Assembly: GCA_014526335.1 (NCBI GenBank)
Contig: JACTAT010000026.1
Coordinates: 877,565 to 941,564, forward strand
Length of the DNA stretch: 64,000 bases
Direction of reading: 5' to 3'
From: Chrysaora quinquecirrha
Taxonomy: Eukaryota > Cnidaria > Scyphozoa > Semaeostomeae > Pelagiidae
The notes under the pieces: generated by a model
The model's input: only the letters and a program-made list of their open reading frames with translations
Told to the model about the DNA's origin: nothing
Databases searched by the model: none
Part shown: positions 62,448 through 62,929 of the stretch, piece by piece
How positions within the stretch are numbered: the stretch's first letter is position 1
Layout: every line of letters begins with the position of its first letter
Position numbers and translations under genes: made by a program

Positions 62448-62928
62448 TGGCTTGCTTGCTTGCTTGCTTGTTTGTTGGCTTGATTGCTTGTTGGCTTGCT
62501 TGCTTGCCTGCCTGTTGGCTTACTTGCTTGCTTGTGACTTGCTTGTTGGCTTGCTTGCTTGCTTTCTTGGTTGGCTTGCTTGGTTGCTTAGTTTTTGCTG
62601 ATTGTTTCTGTCATTTTACAAATTTTATATTGTAGAATTTAAAATAATAATTCACTGAGAGTTTAAATTTACTTTGACGTGAAATATCCAATAAGACTTT
62701 GTCGCCTTTTGCCGATCGTTTCCGGAGCTCATATCGGCTGATACTCTTATTCCCGCTGTTTACTGTTCGATAGAACAGTGGACCCCTGTTTGTTTCCTCT
62801 TTATACCCAGCGTTCCCTGAAATCCTGGCATTGTTTTTGGGAATTCTAAAAACGGCTTACTCAGTTATCAAAATGTTCTTTATAGTTGTCAGCAAGACGT
62901 AGATCATCGTATCTTAGCACCAGTCAAG
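7863..62928 (+). CDS. KIF14: KIF14-like kinesin-3 motor protein gene (28 exons seen, 3' end outside window)
   Basis: Microtubule motor gene read as a chain of GT-AG exons whose phases fit one another. The motor domain has the P-loop GQTGSGKS (exons 2-3), switch I NDKSSRSH (exon 8), switch II DLAGSE (exon 9), the INKSL helix (exon 10) and the [18 protein letters not shown] region (10-11). Assignment to KIF14 rather than another kinesin-3 rests on a long N-terminal extension before the motor, an FHA domain after the neck ([12 protein letters not shown]), and KIF14-like C-terminal segments ([27 protein letters not shown]). KIF14 proteins act in cytokinesis at the midbody; that role is family knowledge. 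About 3.15 kb of coding sequence lies in 55 kb; introns are nearly all repeats. At least three exons were not found: FHA start, FHA middle and start of the second coiled coil. Exon 1 contains two apparent frameshifts. No stop codon was found before the right edge. Confidence 0.93.
8828..9169. mobile_element. TACACG-MITE, word AAGAAAG
   Basis: TACAGGTTTTTGTTATAAG start and CTTATAAAAAACGTGTA end with TA borders. AAGAAAG occurs at least eight times inside (for example TTAAGAAAGTTC, CTAAGAAAGTTTC). Confidence 0.85.
9322..9553 (+). CDS. KIF14: Exon 2: motor N-terminal half up to the P-loop
   Basis: Acceptor ttttcag before 9322, donor gtaaca after 9553. With the split Arg codon it encodes about 77 residues beginning [14 protein letters not shown], containing FDMSYWSFD (the kinesin Y-x-F-D region; Trp-Ser-Phe-Asp is KIF14-like) and ending [18 protein letters not shown]. 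The last two residues are the start of the nucleotide-binding P-loop completed by exon 3. Ends in phase 0. Confidence 0.95.
9708..10143. mobile_element. TACACG-MITE, word AAGAACA, inserted in a SINE
   Basis: TACACGTTTTTTTATAAGAAC start, GTTCTTATAAAAATAATGTGTA end. It splits a SINE-A copy at GG-TA-GCGTCAC, duplicating the TA; other SINE copies in the window show the uninterrupted site, which proves a 2-bp TA target duplication. A second SINE-A (about 9808-9995) lies inside it. Confidence 0.9.
9808..9995 (+). mobile_element. SINE-A copy (tRNA-derived)
   Basis: GGTGCTGTGGCGTCGTGGTG start, B-box GGTTCGAGCCC, then CCAGCCACGGTAGCGTCACG and GAGGTCTCGATTAGTTAACC. Nested inside MITE 9708-10143. Confidence 0.9.
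10255..10960 (+). pseudogene. Penelope-like retroelement fragment (RT C-terminus plus GIY-YIG nuclease)
   Basis: Reading 10157-10603 gives [19 protein letters not shown] and [20 protein letters not shown], the thumb-like region and the LPWxG..S-x-L..QIK motif of retroelement RTs that carry a GIY-YIG domain. After a stop, damaged frames give [25 protein letters not shown], then [20 protein letters not shown] and [17 protein letters not shown], the typical end of such proteins. It has stops at 10603 and about 10640 and a frameshift near 10670, so it is inactive. A Penelope-like element is the best fit; another GIY-YIG RT lineage is possible. Confidence 0.72.
10961..11640. other. Non-genic stretch with CG-rich inverted repeats
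   Basis: GTTTCATACGTCGTGCGCGCC near 10957 and an inverse-like GGCACGGCTCGACGCATGAAA near 11340 suggest a diverged foldback element. No coding exon seen. Confidence 0.35.
11676..12419. mobile_element. Foldback element with GGGCGCGTTCTTTTG ends
   Basis: Left GTGGGCGCGTTCTTTTGAAGC and right inverse GCTCCAAAAGAACGCACCC, with AAGCGAA repeats inside. It carries a minus-strand SINE-A at 12116-12330. No transposase; class not assigned. Confidence 0.6.
12116..12330 (-). mobile_element. SINE-A copy with duplicated B-box
   Basis: Minus orientation; the 26-bp block ACCGTGGCTGGGCTCGAACC plus CTGACC occurs twice in tandem (about 12218-12269), so the Pol III B-box is doubled. Confidence 0.88.
12467..12489 (+). 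CDS. KIF14: Exon 3: 23-nt microexon carrying the P-loop TGSGKSY
   Basis: Acceptor tttttcag, donor gtaaaa. The 23 bases give TGSGKSY plus two bases of a Ser codon completed by exon 4 (GKSYS-MMG). Together with exon 2 this forms the Walker A motif GQTGSGKS that binds ATP phosphates. The preceding intron (2.9 kb) is filled with SINEs, MITEs and a Penelope-like fragment. The 38-bp gap between the exon and MITE 12528-12861 leaves little room for the donor region. Confidence 0.93.
12528..12861. mobile_element. TACACG-MITE, word AAGAAAC
   Basis: TACACGTTTTTTTTATAAG start and CTTATAAAAAAAAGACGTGTA end, TA borders; close relative of 200-592. Confidence 0.88.
13020..13552. mobile_element. Cluster of SINE-B fragments
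   Basis: Minus copies around 13060-13330 (ACACTAGGATAGATTTTCCG, GGGATTCGA B-box complement, TTCCACTGAGCT) and a plus copy at about 13440-13553 (CCATTGAGCTC, CGTGGAAACGTCGCTGGCC, ATCATGCAGTTCAGG). SINE-B is a second tRNA-derived family, with A-box TAGCTCAGTGG and B-box GGTTCGAATCC in better copies. Confidence 0.75.
13554..13801. mobile_element. TACACG-MITE, word AAGCAAC, inserted in SINE-B
   Basis: CACTTTTTTTTAATAAGCAAC start and GTTGCTTATTAAAAAGGGTA end. The SINE-B consensus ATCCCATCTATTGTGG is split at its TA (left TA now TG), a second demonstration of TA target duplication for this family. It ends 35 bp before exon 4. Confidence 0.85.
13836..13920 (+). CDS. KIF14: Exon 4: motor segment [20 protein letters not shown]
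   Basis: Acceptor gtgacag, donor gtaagt. Encodes 28 residues starting [10 protein letters not shown] and ending RVEEKSN; the [11 protein letters not shown] stretch is typical of kinesin-3 motors. The acceptor lies only 35 bp downstream of a MITE (13554-13801) inserted in a SINE, and its polypyrimidine tract is weak. Confidence 0.95.
14060..14325. mobile_element. Harbinger-like MITE (TGGCTAAACT ends)
   Basis: CCTGGCTAAACTAAGAGACA start and inverse TCTCCAATTTTAGCCAGGCC end, rich in GCGACA/TGTCGC. Second family copy at 55984-56266. Class is inferred from a possible TTA duplication at the second copy only. Confidence 0.6.
14376..14751. mobile_element. TACACG-MITE, word AAGAATA
   Basis: CACTATTTTTATAAGAATAC start and ATTCTTATAAAAAAGAGTGTA end. 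TATTCTTA occurs at least six times inside. The framework TTTTGTCCAGCCTCAA is shared with the AAGCAAC copies, where the other word sits in the same place. Confidence 0.85.
14951..15040 (+). CDS. KIF14: Exon 5: motor segment with [11 protein letters not shown]
   Basis: Acceptor tttttctag, donor gtagaa, phase 0 to phase 0, 30 codons from [16 protein letters not shown] to QENKKQ. The FxEIYNExxxDLL motif is the conserved alpha2a/beta4 segment of kinesin motors. Confidence 0.95.
15075..15490 (+). repeat. (ATC)n degenerate microsatellite
   Basis: CATCATCATC-rich stretch with GATGAT islands on the same strand; no exon. Confidence 0.95.
15642..15805. mobile_element. Small MITE with TAGCCTG ends
   Basis: TAGCCTGCGTGCAGACTC start and CTGTAGACAGGCT end, with an internal inverted pair (AGTTGAATCGAAAAGTGAAA / TTTGAAATTTTAATTCAAC). 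Similar ends to the element at 39479-39602. Confidence 0.55.
15812..16226. mobile_element. MULE-like MITE (CAACCTCGTCCCC), 9-bp target duplication
   Basis: Ends CAACCTCGTCCCCAGG and CCTGGGGATGAGGTTG, flanked by GCTGCAATC at 15803-15811 and 16227-16235. Three copies in the window, each with a 9-bp duplication, which fits the Mutator superfamily. Confidence 0.88.
16563..16615 (+). CDS. KIF14: Exon 6: motor segment [17 protein letters not shown]
   Basis: Acceptor ttgttttag, donor gtaagt; 17 codons plus two bases (phase 2) that become Met with exon 7. LRVREHPxxGPYV is the kinesin-3 signature before helix alpha3. A tandem repeat of about 19 bp begins 70 bp downstream. Confidence 0.95.
16684..17262 (+). 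repeat. About 19-bp tandem repeat (GGTAACTCATGGTATGTCA)
   Basis: Some 30 imperfect units of GGTAACTCATGGTATGTCA alternating with AATAACTCCTGGTATGTCA, in the intron after exon 6. Confidence 0.95.
17651..17681 (+). CDS. KIF14: Exon 7: 31-nt microexon
   Basis: Acceptor caattcaag, donor gtattc. Completes Met from exon 6 and reads [10 protein letters not shown], in the position of the loop leading to helix alpha3 (human-type proteins have a similar-length segment ending in DI before W). Assigned by exact phase fit with exons 6 and 8 and by position. Confidence 0.85.
17712..17835 (-). mobile_element. SINE-A fragment
   Basis: Minus copy lacking the central tail: GCGCCAGTCTCTAGGACC joined to CTCGACCCTGGCTGTGA and a B-box complement GGGGCTTGAACCC. 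Confidence 0.8.
17907..18560. mobile_element. Foldback element with ACGCCC ends
   Basis: CAATTACGCCCTTTTCGGGC and GTATTTTTTTGG on the left, inverse CCAAAAAAATACGCCCTTCA ATT on the right; CAATT flanks both ends. Minus-strand open frame 17659-18126 crosses its border and a SINE, so it is not a gene. Confidence 0.5.
18662..19228 (-). mobile_element. SINE-A copy interrupted by a MULE-like MITE
   Basis: SINE-A parts 18662-18735 and 19150-19228 are continuous in the consensus across GGTTAACTAATCGAGACC. Confidence 0.85.
18736..19149. mobile_element. MULE-like MITE (CAACCTCGTCCCC), inside SINE-A
   Basis: Opposite orientation to 15812-16226. Flanks ATCGAGACG and ATCAAGATC are a mutated 9-bp duplication of the SINE sequence ATCGAGACC. 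Confidence 0.85.
19345..19452 (+). CDS. KIF14: Exon 8: switch I exon
   Basis: Acceptor tatcattag, donor gtattt, 36 codons in phase 0. Reads [16 protein letters not shown] then [20 protein letters not shown]. The NxxSSRSH motif is switch I, which coordinates Mg-ATP; all key residues are present. A pogo-like MITE starts 38 bp after the donor. Confidence 0.97.
19490..20075. mobile_element. pogo-like MITE (TACAGTTGACATCCGC)
   Basis: Left end TACAGTTGACATCCGCTATC; the interior repeats GTTCGAGATAGCGAATG; right end is degraded near GTCGAGATAGCAGATTCC. CAGTTGAC-type ends with TA fit pogo/Tigger-like elements. Starts 38 bp after the exon 8 donor. Confidence 0.75.
20603..20853. mobile_element. Foldback element carrying a tRNA-like sequence
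   Basis: Left arm TTAACACTCGCACAGAGCCA through CTCGAAGTTAAAACTTCGAG and right inverse arm ending GGCTCTTTGCGAGCGTTAA. Part of the tRNA-like sequence is present in both arms. A solo relative occurs at 61145-61215. Confidence 0.65.
20731..20801 (+). tRNA. tRNA-like sequence (pseudo-tRNA inside a foldback)
   Basis: TAGCCAG acceptor strand, D arm GCTCAGTTGGTAGAGC, anticodon arm TTGGACTAGAATTCCGT with apparent anticodon AGA, T arm GCAGGTTCAAATCCTGC, 3' strand CTGGCTC. The T arm and most of the acceptor pair well, but position 1-72 and 27-43 are mismatched and the variable loop is too short for a Ser tRNA, so a functional tRNA is unlikely. A partial inverted copy lies at 20650-20690. Confidence 0.5.
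20912..21055 (+). CDS. KIF14: Exon 9: switch II exon with an enlarged loop L11
   Basis: Acceptor taattttag, donor gtaata, 48 codons in phase 0. Contains [13 protein letters not shown], the switch II motif DLAGSE. Between DLAGSE and EGSCINKSL (start of exon 10) there are 22 residues rich in Asn/Ala/Glu (about [18 protein letters not shown] plus the flanking residues), where I expect about 14 in vertebrate KIF14. The extra residues lie in loop L11, which senses the microtubule. Frame and splice sites are intact, so this is probably real rather than an error. Confidence 0.95.
21190..21548. mobile_element. pogo-like MITE, right half
   Basis: Shares ATGGCGATGCAGCAYATCTCG, AGCAGGTTTTC and GTTCGAGATAGCGGATG with 19490-20075 and 55379-55930; ends GATAGCGGATGTCACCTGTA 40 bp before exon 10. 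Confidence 0.75.
21588..21709 (+). CDS. KIF14: Exon 10: helix alpha4 and L12 of the motor
   Basis: Acceptor cttctccag, donor gtatgt; 40 codons plus two bases of a Trp codon completed in exon 11. Reads [20 protein letters not shown] then [11 protein letters not shown]. Helix alpha4 (INKSLxxLGxVI) is the main microtubule-binding helix; the YRxSxLTWLL motif follows. A pogo-like MITE ends 40 bp before the exon. Confidence 0.96.
22055..22153 (+). CDS. KIF14: Exon 11: motor C-terminal segment
   Basis: Acceptor ttattgctag, donor gtaagt. Reads [20 protein letters not shown] then [12 protein letters not shown], the conserved LGGN-T-MIA-ISP motif and the alpha6 helix start. Enters in phase 2 (Trp) and leaves in phase 2 (Arg). 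Confidence 0.97.
22190..24165. repeat. 178-bp tandem array derived from a foldback MITE
   Basis: GTTTGCATTATGCAAGCGAA recurs at 22680, 22859, 23037, 23215, 23393, 23572 and 23750, a 178-179 bp period; flanking units are diverged. Sub-motifs CAAACATTGTT and TTGCTTGTCAAGC match the dispersed foldback family at 42357, 44765, 45211 and 60441, so the array probably arose from one of those. Confidence 0.9.
24936..25115 (+). mobile_element. SINE-B copy (tRNA-derived)
   Basis: Body GGGCTTTGGGCTGTATGACT, tRNA-like part with A-box TAGCTCAGTGG and B-box GGTTCAAATCC, tail GCCACTTGTGGAAAAATGAT. Confidence 0.85.
25230..25450. repeat. Dispersed repeat, relative at 57760-58050
   Basis: Shares TACGATAGAACTAACACAAA / GAGCGCTCAGGTCG and CAACCAATC-like blocks with 57760-58050. 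Unclassified. Confidence 0.5.
25471..25544 (+). CDS. KIF14: Exon 12: end of motor and kinesin-3 neck
   Basis: Acceptor ctctcaccag, donor gtagct. Completes the LSTLR-YA-QAR motif of helix alpha6 ([18 protein letters not shown]) and ends SNSKLIR, the neck-linker and neck helix of kinesin-3 motors. The 3.3-kb intron before it holds the 178-bp tandem array. Confidence 0.95.
25636..25903. mobile_element. TACACG-MITE, word AAGGAAC
   Basis: TACACGCTTTTTTTTATAAAG start and CTTATAAGAAAAAGCGTGTA end, TA borders. GTTCCTTA occurs at least six times inside. Confidence 0.88.
25926..27935. mobile_element. 2.0-kb DNA transposon with 67-bp TIRs and a helicase remnant
   Basis: Left end TACCCTGGGTGCCAGACTCT continues for 67 bp and matches the inverted right end (27869-27935) with one mismatch. 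Each TIR contains a palindrome CCAGACTCTCG ... CGAGAGTCTGG. The 9-bp TGCCGCACC flanks it at 25917-25925 and 27936-27944. A RecQ-like helicase first exon lies at the right end on the minus strand. I recall helicase-encoding Academ-type transposons with 9- or 10-bp duplications, which would fit; this identity is from memory. Confidence 0.9.
27480..27733 (-). pseudogene. RecQ-like DNA helicase N-terminal exon (nonsense-interrupted)
   Basis: Minus strand from ATG 27733: [10 protein letters not shown], stop TAA at 27701-27703, then [46 protein letters not shown] and [13 protein letters not shown]. These are the Q-motif-like lead, motif I (PTGFGKS) and motif Ia (V-x-x-PL-x-x-M) of an SF2 RecQ-type helicase. 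Nothing after motif Ia is recognisable in the element, so it is a truncated, inactive remnant. Confidence 0.8.
28107..29306 (+). repeat. Eight-copy 150-bp tandem repeat
   Basis: The block TTGAGCATTGGTCAGTTCTT recurs at exactly 150-bp spacing (28108, 28258, ... 29158) with no indels. Variants (attgg/cacggg, aatc/catc, cattg/ctttg) are shared between non-adjacent units. No frame is open through the unit. Confidence 0.97.
29375..29986. mobile_element. mariner-like non-autonomous element
   Basis: TACAGGGTGGCCCAAAAAAG start and TTTTTTGGGCCACCCTG end, with AT-rich interior. The CAGGGTGGCCCAAAA end is of mariner type; no transposase motif seen. Confidence 0.75.
30090..30231 (+). CDS. KIF14: Exon 13: neck and first coiled coil
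   Basis: Acceptor ttcctttcag, donor gtaata. Reads [15 protein letters not shown] then a linker and [20 protein letters not shown] with heptad Leu spacing; the LIRELxxEIxxLK continuation from exon 12 is typical for kinesin-3. The 4.5-kb intron before it carries the helicase transposon, the 150-bp array and a mariner-like MITE. Confidence 0.92.
30305..30717. mobile_element. MULE-like MITE (CAACCTCGTCCCC), perfect 9-bp target duplication
   Basis: Flanked by GCAATATCT at 30296-30304 and 30718-30726. Same family and orientation as 15812-16226. Confidence 0.92.
30877..31735. mobile_element. hAT-like non-autonomous element (TAAGGGTGTACCGG)
   Basis: Ends TAAGGGTGTACCGG and CCGGTACACCCCTA, flanked by CCGAAATG at 30869-30876 and 31736-31743 (8 bp). 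Subterminal ATCCGG repeats at both ends. No transposase seen in 859 bp. Confidence 0.9.
32250..32482. mobile_element. Foldback MITE (AAGGCCCATTTCCACTTCG)
   Basis: AAGGCCCATTTCCACTTCGT start and CGAAGTTGAAATGGGTCTTT end, with TTCGCTGTTCGC / GCGAACAGAGAA inner pairing. Confidence 0.75.
32558..32621 (+). CDS. KIF14: Exon 14: coiled-coil segment
   Basis: Acceptor cctattcag, donor gtaagt. Completes Arg and reads [20 protein letters not shown], a charged helix equivalent to the KIF14 stretch just before the FHA domain. Ends in phase 0. The 47-bp satellite begins about 200 bp downstream. Confidence 0.88.
32820..36855 (+). repeat. 47-bp tandem array, about 86 units
   Basis: Unit ACTTACTTCATGACTTACTT + GTAACTTACTCAGTTACAAA + CTAACTA, itself built of ACTT/ACTA-like tetramers. 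Variants: GTAACGTACTC, TATTTAAC, TATCCAAC. From about 35140 the array shows a higher-order repeat near 490 bp: the aberrant block GACAAACTTACTCAGTTCAA recurs at 35487, 35977, 36187 and 36727. The + strand is very poor in G. Confidence 0.97.
36870..37985. other. Intron sequence, nothing recognised
   Basis: AT-rich; open frames at 37038-37271 and 37290-37493 show no domain. The missing FHA start exon was looked for here and not found. Confidence 0.4.
37992..38348. mobile_element. TACACG-MITE, word AAGAACA
   Basis: TACACGGTTTTTTTTATAAG start and TTATTTATAAAAAAACGTGTA end. ATGTTCTTA occurs at least six times inside. Confidence 0.87.
38830..38983 (-). CDS. Possible antisense exon, acidic (uncertain)
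   Basis: On the minus strand, acceptor tcaatttag precedes an open frame [20 protein letters not shown] then [13 protein letters not shown], ending at a donor-like AAG-gtattt. Coding-like composition and flanking splice-like sites, but no family recognised. Could be an exon of another gene or a decayed transposon gene. Confidence 0.3.
39110..39690 (+). mobile_element. SINE-B copies in tandem
   Basis: Two to three units of GGTGCTGAAGAAGGCTCAAC, GAGGGCCTATGGCTGTATGA and CTATAGCTCAGTGGAAACGT; the last one stops after AGCGCAGTGGAAACGTC at about 39688. One unit is split by a 124-bp MITE. Confidence 0.8.
39479..39602. mobile_element. 124-bp palindromic MITE in SINE-B, 9-bp duplication
   Basis: TAGCCTGAGCGCAGACTTTT start with inverse end AAAGCCTGCACACAGGCTA; arms continue through TTACTGGGGAGGAGAGGAA. 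Flanked by AACGGGAGG at 39470-39478 and 39603-39611; other SINE-B copies show the empty site. Mutator-like by duplication length. Confidence 0.88.
39930..40585 (+). repeat. AT-rich minisatellite (AATAATCAAATTAATCACAA)
   Basis: Irregular repeats of AAATTAATCACAAAATAATC interrupted at about 40090, 40220 and 40290 by ATCAAAATCACGCACACTTT CC blocks. Confidence 0.93.
40586..40960. mobile_element. TACACG-MITE, word AAGAAAC
   Basis: TACACGTTTTTTCTATAAG start and CTTATTAACAAAAAACGTGTA end; close relative of 200-592 and 12528-12861. Confidence 0.88.
41613..42005. mobile_element. TACACG-MITE, word AAGCAAC
   Basis: TACACATTTTATGGTTTTAT and AACAAGCAACTT on the left, GTTGCTTATTAAAAAAGTTTA on the right; AGTTGCTTA occurs at least six times. 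A partial left end of the AAGAATA type (TACGCTCTTTTTAAAATAAG) lies just outside at 41510. Confidence 0.8.
42007..42200. repeat. GTACCC-type dispersed repeat
   Basis: AAATGATACCCCAA repeats and CCCGTACCCATACATATGGG; related to 42535-42905 and to 900-960. Confidence 0.45.
42236..42320 (+). CDS. KIF14: Exon 15: FHA domain segment
   Basis: Acceptor tctactag, donor gtattc. Reads (G)[20 protein letters not shown] then PLVADYH with a split Cys codon. It aligns with the KIF14 FHA stretch that follows the first beta strand (GTTTVGK...I-L-G--IA--HC). It needs one base from a preceding exon, which I did not find between 32622 and 42235, so an FHA start exon is missing from the model. Confidence 0.85.
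42357..42480. mobile_element. Half of a foldback MITE (GGCCCTGGCCAAACGATCAA)
   Basis: AAGGCCCTGGCCAAACGATC through TTGGTCAAACATTTGAAATT and the inner TTTAGTCATGTC; the right arm is missing. Begins 37 bp after exon 15. Confidence 0.7.
42535..42960. repeat. CCCGGGG-type dispersed repeat
   Basis: Starts CATGCCCGGGGGGTTACATG and contains TACCCCTCCCGGGGCTACAT, an inverted pair. Probably a diverged MITE; no exon seen. Confidence 0.5.
43014..43738 (+). repeat. 106-bp tandem repeat, about seven units
   Basis: GTGGAACCTCCATATAACGG at 43081, 43187, 43293, 43399, 43505, 43611 and 43717, exactly 106 bp apart. Single diverged relatives (TCCATTAACGGACACC) at 30010-30055, 56585-56900 and 57600-57665. Confidence 0.96.
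43769..43925 (+). mobile_element. SINE-A copy
   Basis: AAGGTGCTGTGGCGTCGTGG, B-box GGTTCGAGCCC, CCACGGTAGCGTCACAGCC, tail AGATCCTAGCGACTGGCGC. A useful near-consensus copy. Confidence 0.92.
44255..44500 (+). mobile_element. SINE-B copy
   Basis: GGTGAAGAAGGCTCAACATA, TTGGGCTGTATGACTTATAA, AGCGCAGTGGAAACGTCGTT and TGCTACTTGTGGAAAAATCT. Confidence 0.85.
44687..44724 (+). CDS. KIF14: Exon 16: 38-nt FHA exon [12 protein letters not shown]
   Basis: Acceptor atttgttag, donor gttagt (weak). The 12 codons [12 protein letters not shown] match the last FHA strands (GDRVxxGGxHxF), common to kinesin-3 FHA domains. Phase 0 start does not match the phase 2 end of exon 15, so a middle FHA exon must lie in 42321-44686; it was not recognised. 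Confidence 0.85.
44765..45165. mobile_element. Foldback MITE (CAAACATTGTTGGTCCAAC family)
   Basis: AAGCTCTGACCAAATGATCA start and GATCGTTTGGCCAGAGCCTT end. Confidence 0.8.
45211..45490. mobile_element. Foldback MITE (CAAACATTGTTGGTCCAAC family)
   Basis: AGGCCCTGCCAAACGATCAA start and CCAACAATGTTTGATCGTTT end; 40 bp upstream of exon 17. Confidence 0.8.
45532..45651 (+). CDS. KIF14: Exon 17: end of FHA domain and linker
   Basis: Acceptor tcttttttag; codons read [20 protein letters not shown] then [19 protein letters not shown]. FNxP after the FHA and FEYAKKEL match KIF14. The donor gtacga at 45652 is a choice; the frame stays open to TAA at 45739 if not spliced. At least one exon (about 30 residues) is missing before exon 18, judging from phase and the family. 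Confidence 0.8.
46438..46666. repeat. 229-bp palindrome (foldback)
   Basis: TAATCTTCCTGGTGCCTATA start and inverse GGCACCAGTAAGATTA end; arms of about 100 bp include ACACAAGATGCTTCGGGATG and TCTTAGGCATTCAAGCAGC with few mismatches. Confidence 0.9.
46953..47027 (+). CDS. KIF14: Exon 18: second coiled coil
   Basis: Acceptor gctttccag, donor gtaagt; 25 codons, phase 0: [20 protein letters not shown] then LQKML. Heptad-like helix matching the KIF14 coiled coil. Confidence 0.88.
47065..47748 (+). repeat. (TTTATG)n degenerate hexamer repeat
   Basis: TTTATGTTTATGTTTATG with CTTATG and TTTTTG variants; yields long meaningless open frames on both strands. Confidence 0.97.
47839..47925 (+). CDS. KIF14: Exon 19: second coiled coil
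   Basis: Acceptor taattgcag, donor gtaagc; 29 codons, phase 0, [20 protein letters not shown] then IAELKSHKE. Very high Glu/Lys, typical coiled coil. The intron before it is mostly a TTTATG repeat. Confidence 0.9.
48371..48436 (+). CDS. KIF14: Exon 20: second coiled coil
   Basis: Acceptor tttttatag, donor gtttga (non-consensus after GT); 22 codons, phase 0: [20 protein letters not shown] then KQ. Matches the KIF14 segment with the pattern E-E-I-x-x-N-x-K-R-L-E. The SINE-derived satellite starts 37 bp after the donor. Confidence 0.88.
48474..54945 (+). repeat. 161-bp satellite derived from SINE-A, about 40 units
   Basis: GTGCTGTGACGTCGCGGTCT recurs every 160-161 bp. The unit contains in order the SINE-A blocks: GTGCTGTGACGTCG, CCAGCTAGCTCATGGTGTCA, B-box-like GGGGCTCGAGTCCC, CAATGTAGCGTCACAGACAG, CCGTTAGTTCATCTACTTCT and TTAGCGACTGGCGCTA. 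Early units have GAGATCTTAGCG as in SINE-A; most later ones have GAGATCAAAGCG. The one-base length difference is GAACGCCCCG against GAACGCCCG. Both borders are diverged units, the last running into CAGCCACGCTAGC. Confidence 0.96.
55048..55149 (+). CDS. KIF14: Exon 21: second coiled coil
   Basis: Acceptor tccatctag, donor gtattt; 34 codons, phase 0: [20 protein letters not shown] then [14 protein letters not shown]. Splicing from exon 20 must cross the whole 6.5-kb satellite. Confidence 0.9.
55379..55930. mobile_element. pogo-like MITE, complete, TA duplication
   Basis: TACAGTTGACATCCGCTATC start and GATAGCGGATGTCAACTGTA end with TA on both sides. Interior repeats CGCTATCTCGAAC in both orientations. 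Confidence 0.87.
55984..56266. mobile_element. Harbinger-like MITE (TGGCTAAACT ends)
   Basis: AGGCCTGGCTAAACTAGAAG start and CTCCTAGTTTAGCCACAGCT end, flanked by TTA, a PIF/Harbinger-type duplication. Internal GCGACA and GGTGGCTAAAC-type motifs. Confidence 0.7.
56478..56538 (+). CDS. KIF14: Exon 22: end of coiled coil
   Basis: Acceptor caccaacag, donor gtatac; reads [20 protein letters not shown] plus one base of Gly. Phase 0 to phase 1. Confidence 0.82.
57362..57447 (+). CDS. KIF14: Exon 23: KIF14 C-terminal segment
   Basis: Acceptor ccttcgctag, donor gtaagt; [20 protein letters not shown] then SQKLGKCI. EANxISxKL is a recognisable KIF14 motif after the coiled coil. Confidence 0.87.
57760..58060. 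repeat. Dispersed repeat, relative at 25230-25450
   Basis: CTACGATATACAATAGAGCT, GTCGAGCGCTCAGGTCGACT and GTTTTCAACTAATCCC-like blocks in the same order as at 25230-25450. Unclassified. Confidence 0.5.
58206..58241 (+). CDS. KIF14: Exon 24: 36-nt exon
   Basis: Acceptor tttctag, donor gtaatt; 12 codons [12 protein letters not shown], phase 0. Matches in place and character the KIF14 stretch with F-x-R-x-D-I between ISxKL and the next beta-rich segment. Confidence 0.75.
58395..58560 (+). mobile_element. 5S rRNA-derived SINE or 5S pseudogene
   Basis: AGAAGTTAAGCTTGGTC (5S box A: GAAGTTAAGC), then AGTATTGGATGGGTGACTAT CCTGATGG (box C: TTGGATGGGTGACCGCCTGG). The 5' third of 5S is not recognisable. 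Following AAGGGACGTTAAACTAGGGG TCTCATG looks like a SINE body, so a SINE3-type element is more likely than a plain pseudogene. Confidence 0.65.
59004..59475 (+). pseudogene. LINE reverse transcriptase C-terminal fragment
   Basis: [20 protein letters not shown], then [40 protein letters not shown], followed in another frame by [20 protein letters not shown]. This is the typical end of CR1/Jockey/RTE-type LINE proteins (S-x-x-x-YG--VW; LQKRA-R-I; K-x-IHGL-P). 5' truncated, frameshifted, no start; dead 3' end of a LINE. Confidence 0.8.
59631..59735 (+). CDS. KIF14: Exon 25: KIF14 C-terminal segment
   Basis: Acceptor cattttacag, donor gtttta; 35 codons, phase 0: [20 protein letters not shown] then [15 protein letters not shown]. 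The pattern IRVRxL..G.T.WSLxKFE..L..M..LY is characteristic of KIF14. Confidence 0.92.
59764..60415 (-). mobile_element. Three tandem SINE-B units, minus strand
   Basis: GGATAGATTTTTCCACAAGT recurs at about 59774, 60011 and 60249 (237-bp period). Each unit has the B-box complement GGGATTCGAACC, TTTCCACTGAGCTATAG and CATACAGCCCAAGGCTCTCC. Starts just 28 bp after exon 25. Confidence 0.9.
60441..60822. mobile_element. Foldback MITE (CAAACATTGTTGGTCCAAC family)
   Basis: AAGGCCCTGGCCAACTGATC start and CATGTTTTTGGCCAGGGCAT end; internal GATCAAACATTGCCTGATAA. Confidence 0.8.
61001..61104 (+). CDS. KIF14: Exon 26: KIF14 acidic segment
   Basis: Acceptor atcgacttag, donor gtgagg; [20 protein letters not shown] then [14 protein letters not shown] plus two bases of Arg/Ser. 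The D-x-F-C-x-P-E-D-x-W motif is shared with KIF14. Confidence 0.92.
61612..61696 (+). CDS. KIF14: Exon 27: C-terminal segment
   Basis: Acceptor ttactttcag, donor gtaaga; completes Ser and reads [20 protein letters not shown] then NLNASLSE. Basic and Ser-rich, as expected after the acidic segment. Phase fits exon 26. Confidence 0.82.
61738..61833 (+). mobile_element. SINE-A fragment abutting a CTTG array
   Basis: CTGTGGCGTTGTGGCCTAAT, CCAGCTGGCTAGTGGTG and a decayed B-box GGCGCTCCAGCCC, cut at CATCCAGGGG where the CTTG repeat starts. Confidence 0.75.
61836..62590 (+). repeat. (CTTG)n tetranucleotide array
   Basis: About 750 bp of CTTGCTTGCTTG with CTGG and TTTC variants. A higher-order block TTTCCTGTTGGCTTTCTTGC recurs at about 62258, 62319 and 62380. 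Confidence 0.98.
62893..62928 (+). CDS. KIF14: Exon 28 (candidate): 36-nt exon
   Basis: Acceptor atagttgtcag, donor gtaatg; 12 codons [12 protein letters not shown], phase 0, fitting exon 27. Support is splice sites and phase only; no clear family motif. The rest of the gene is expected beyond 64000. Confidence 0.5.
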
Positions 62929-62929
62929 G

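Noticed and set aside
61753..62635. Long Cys/Leu/Ala-rich and Ser/Lys/Gln-rich open frames on both strands
   Set aside because: They are translations of the CTTG tetranucleotide array; open in several frames at once with no other sequence.
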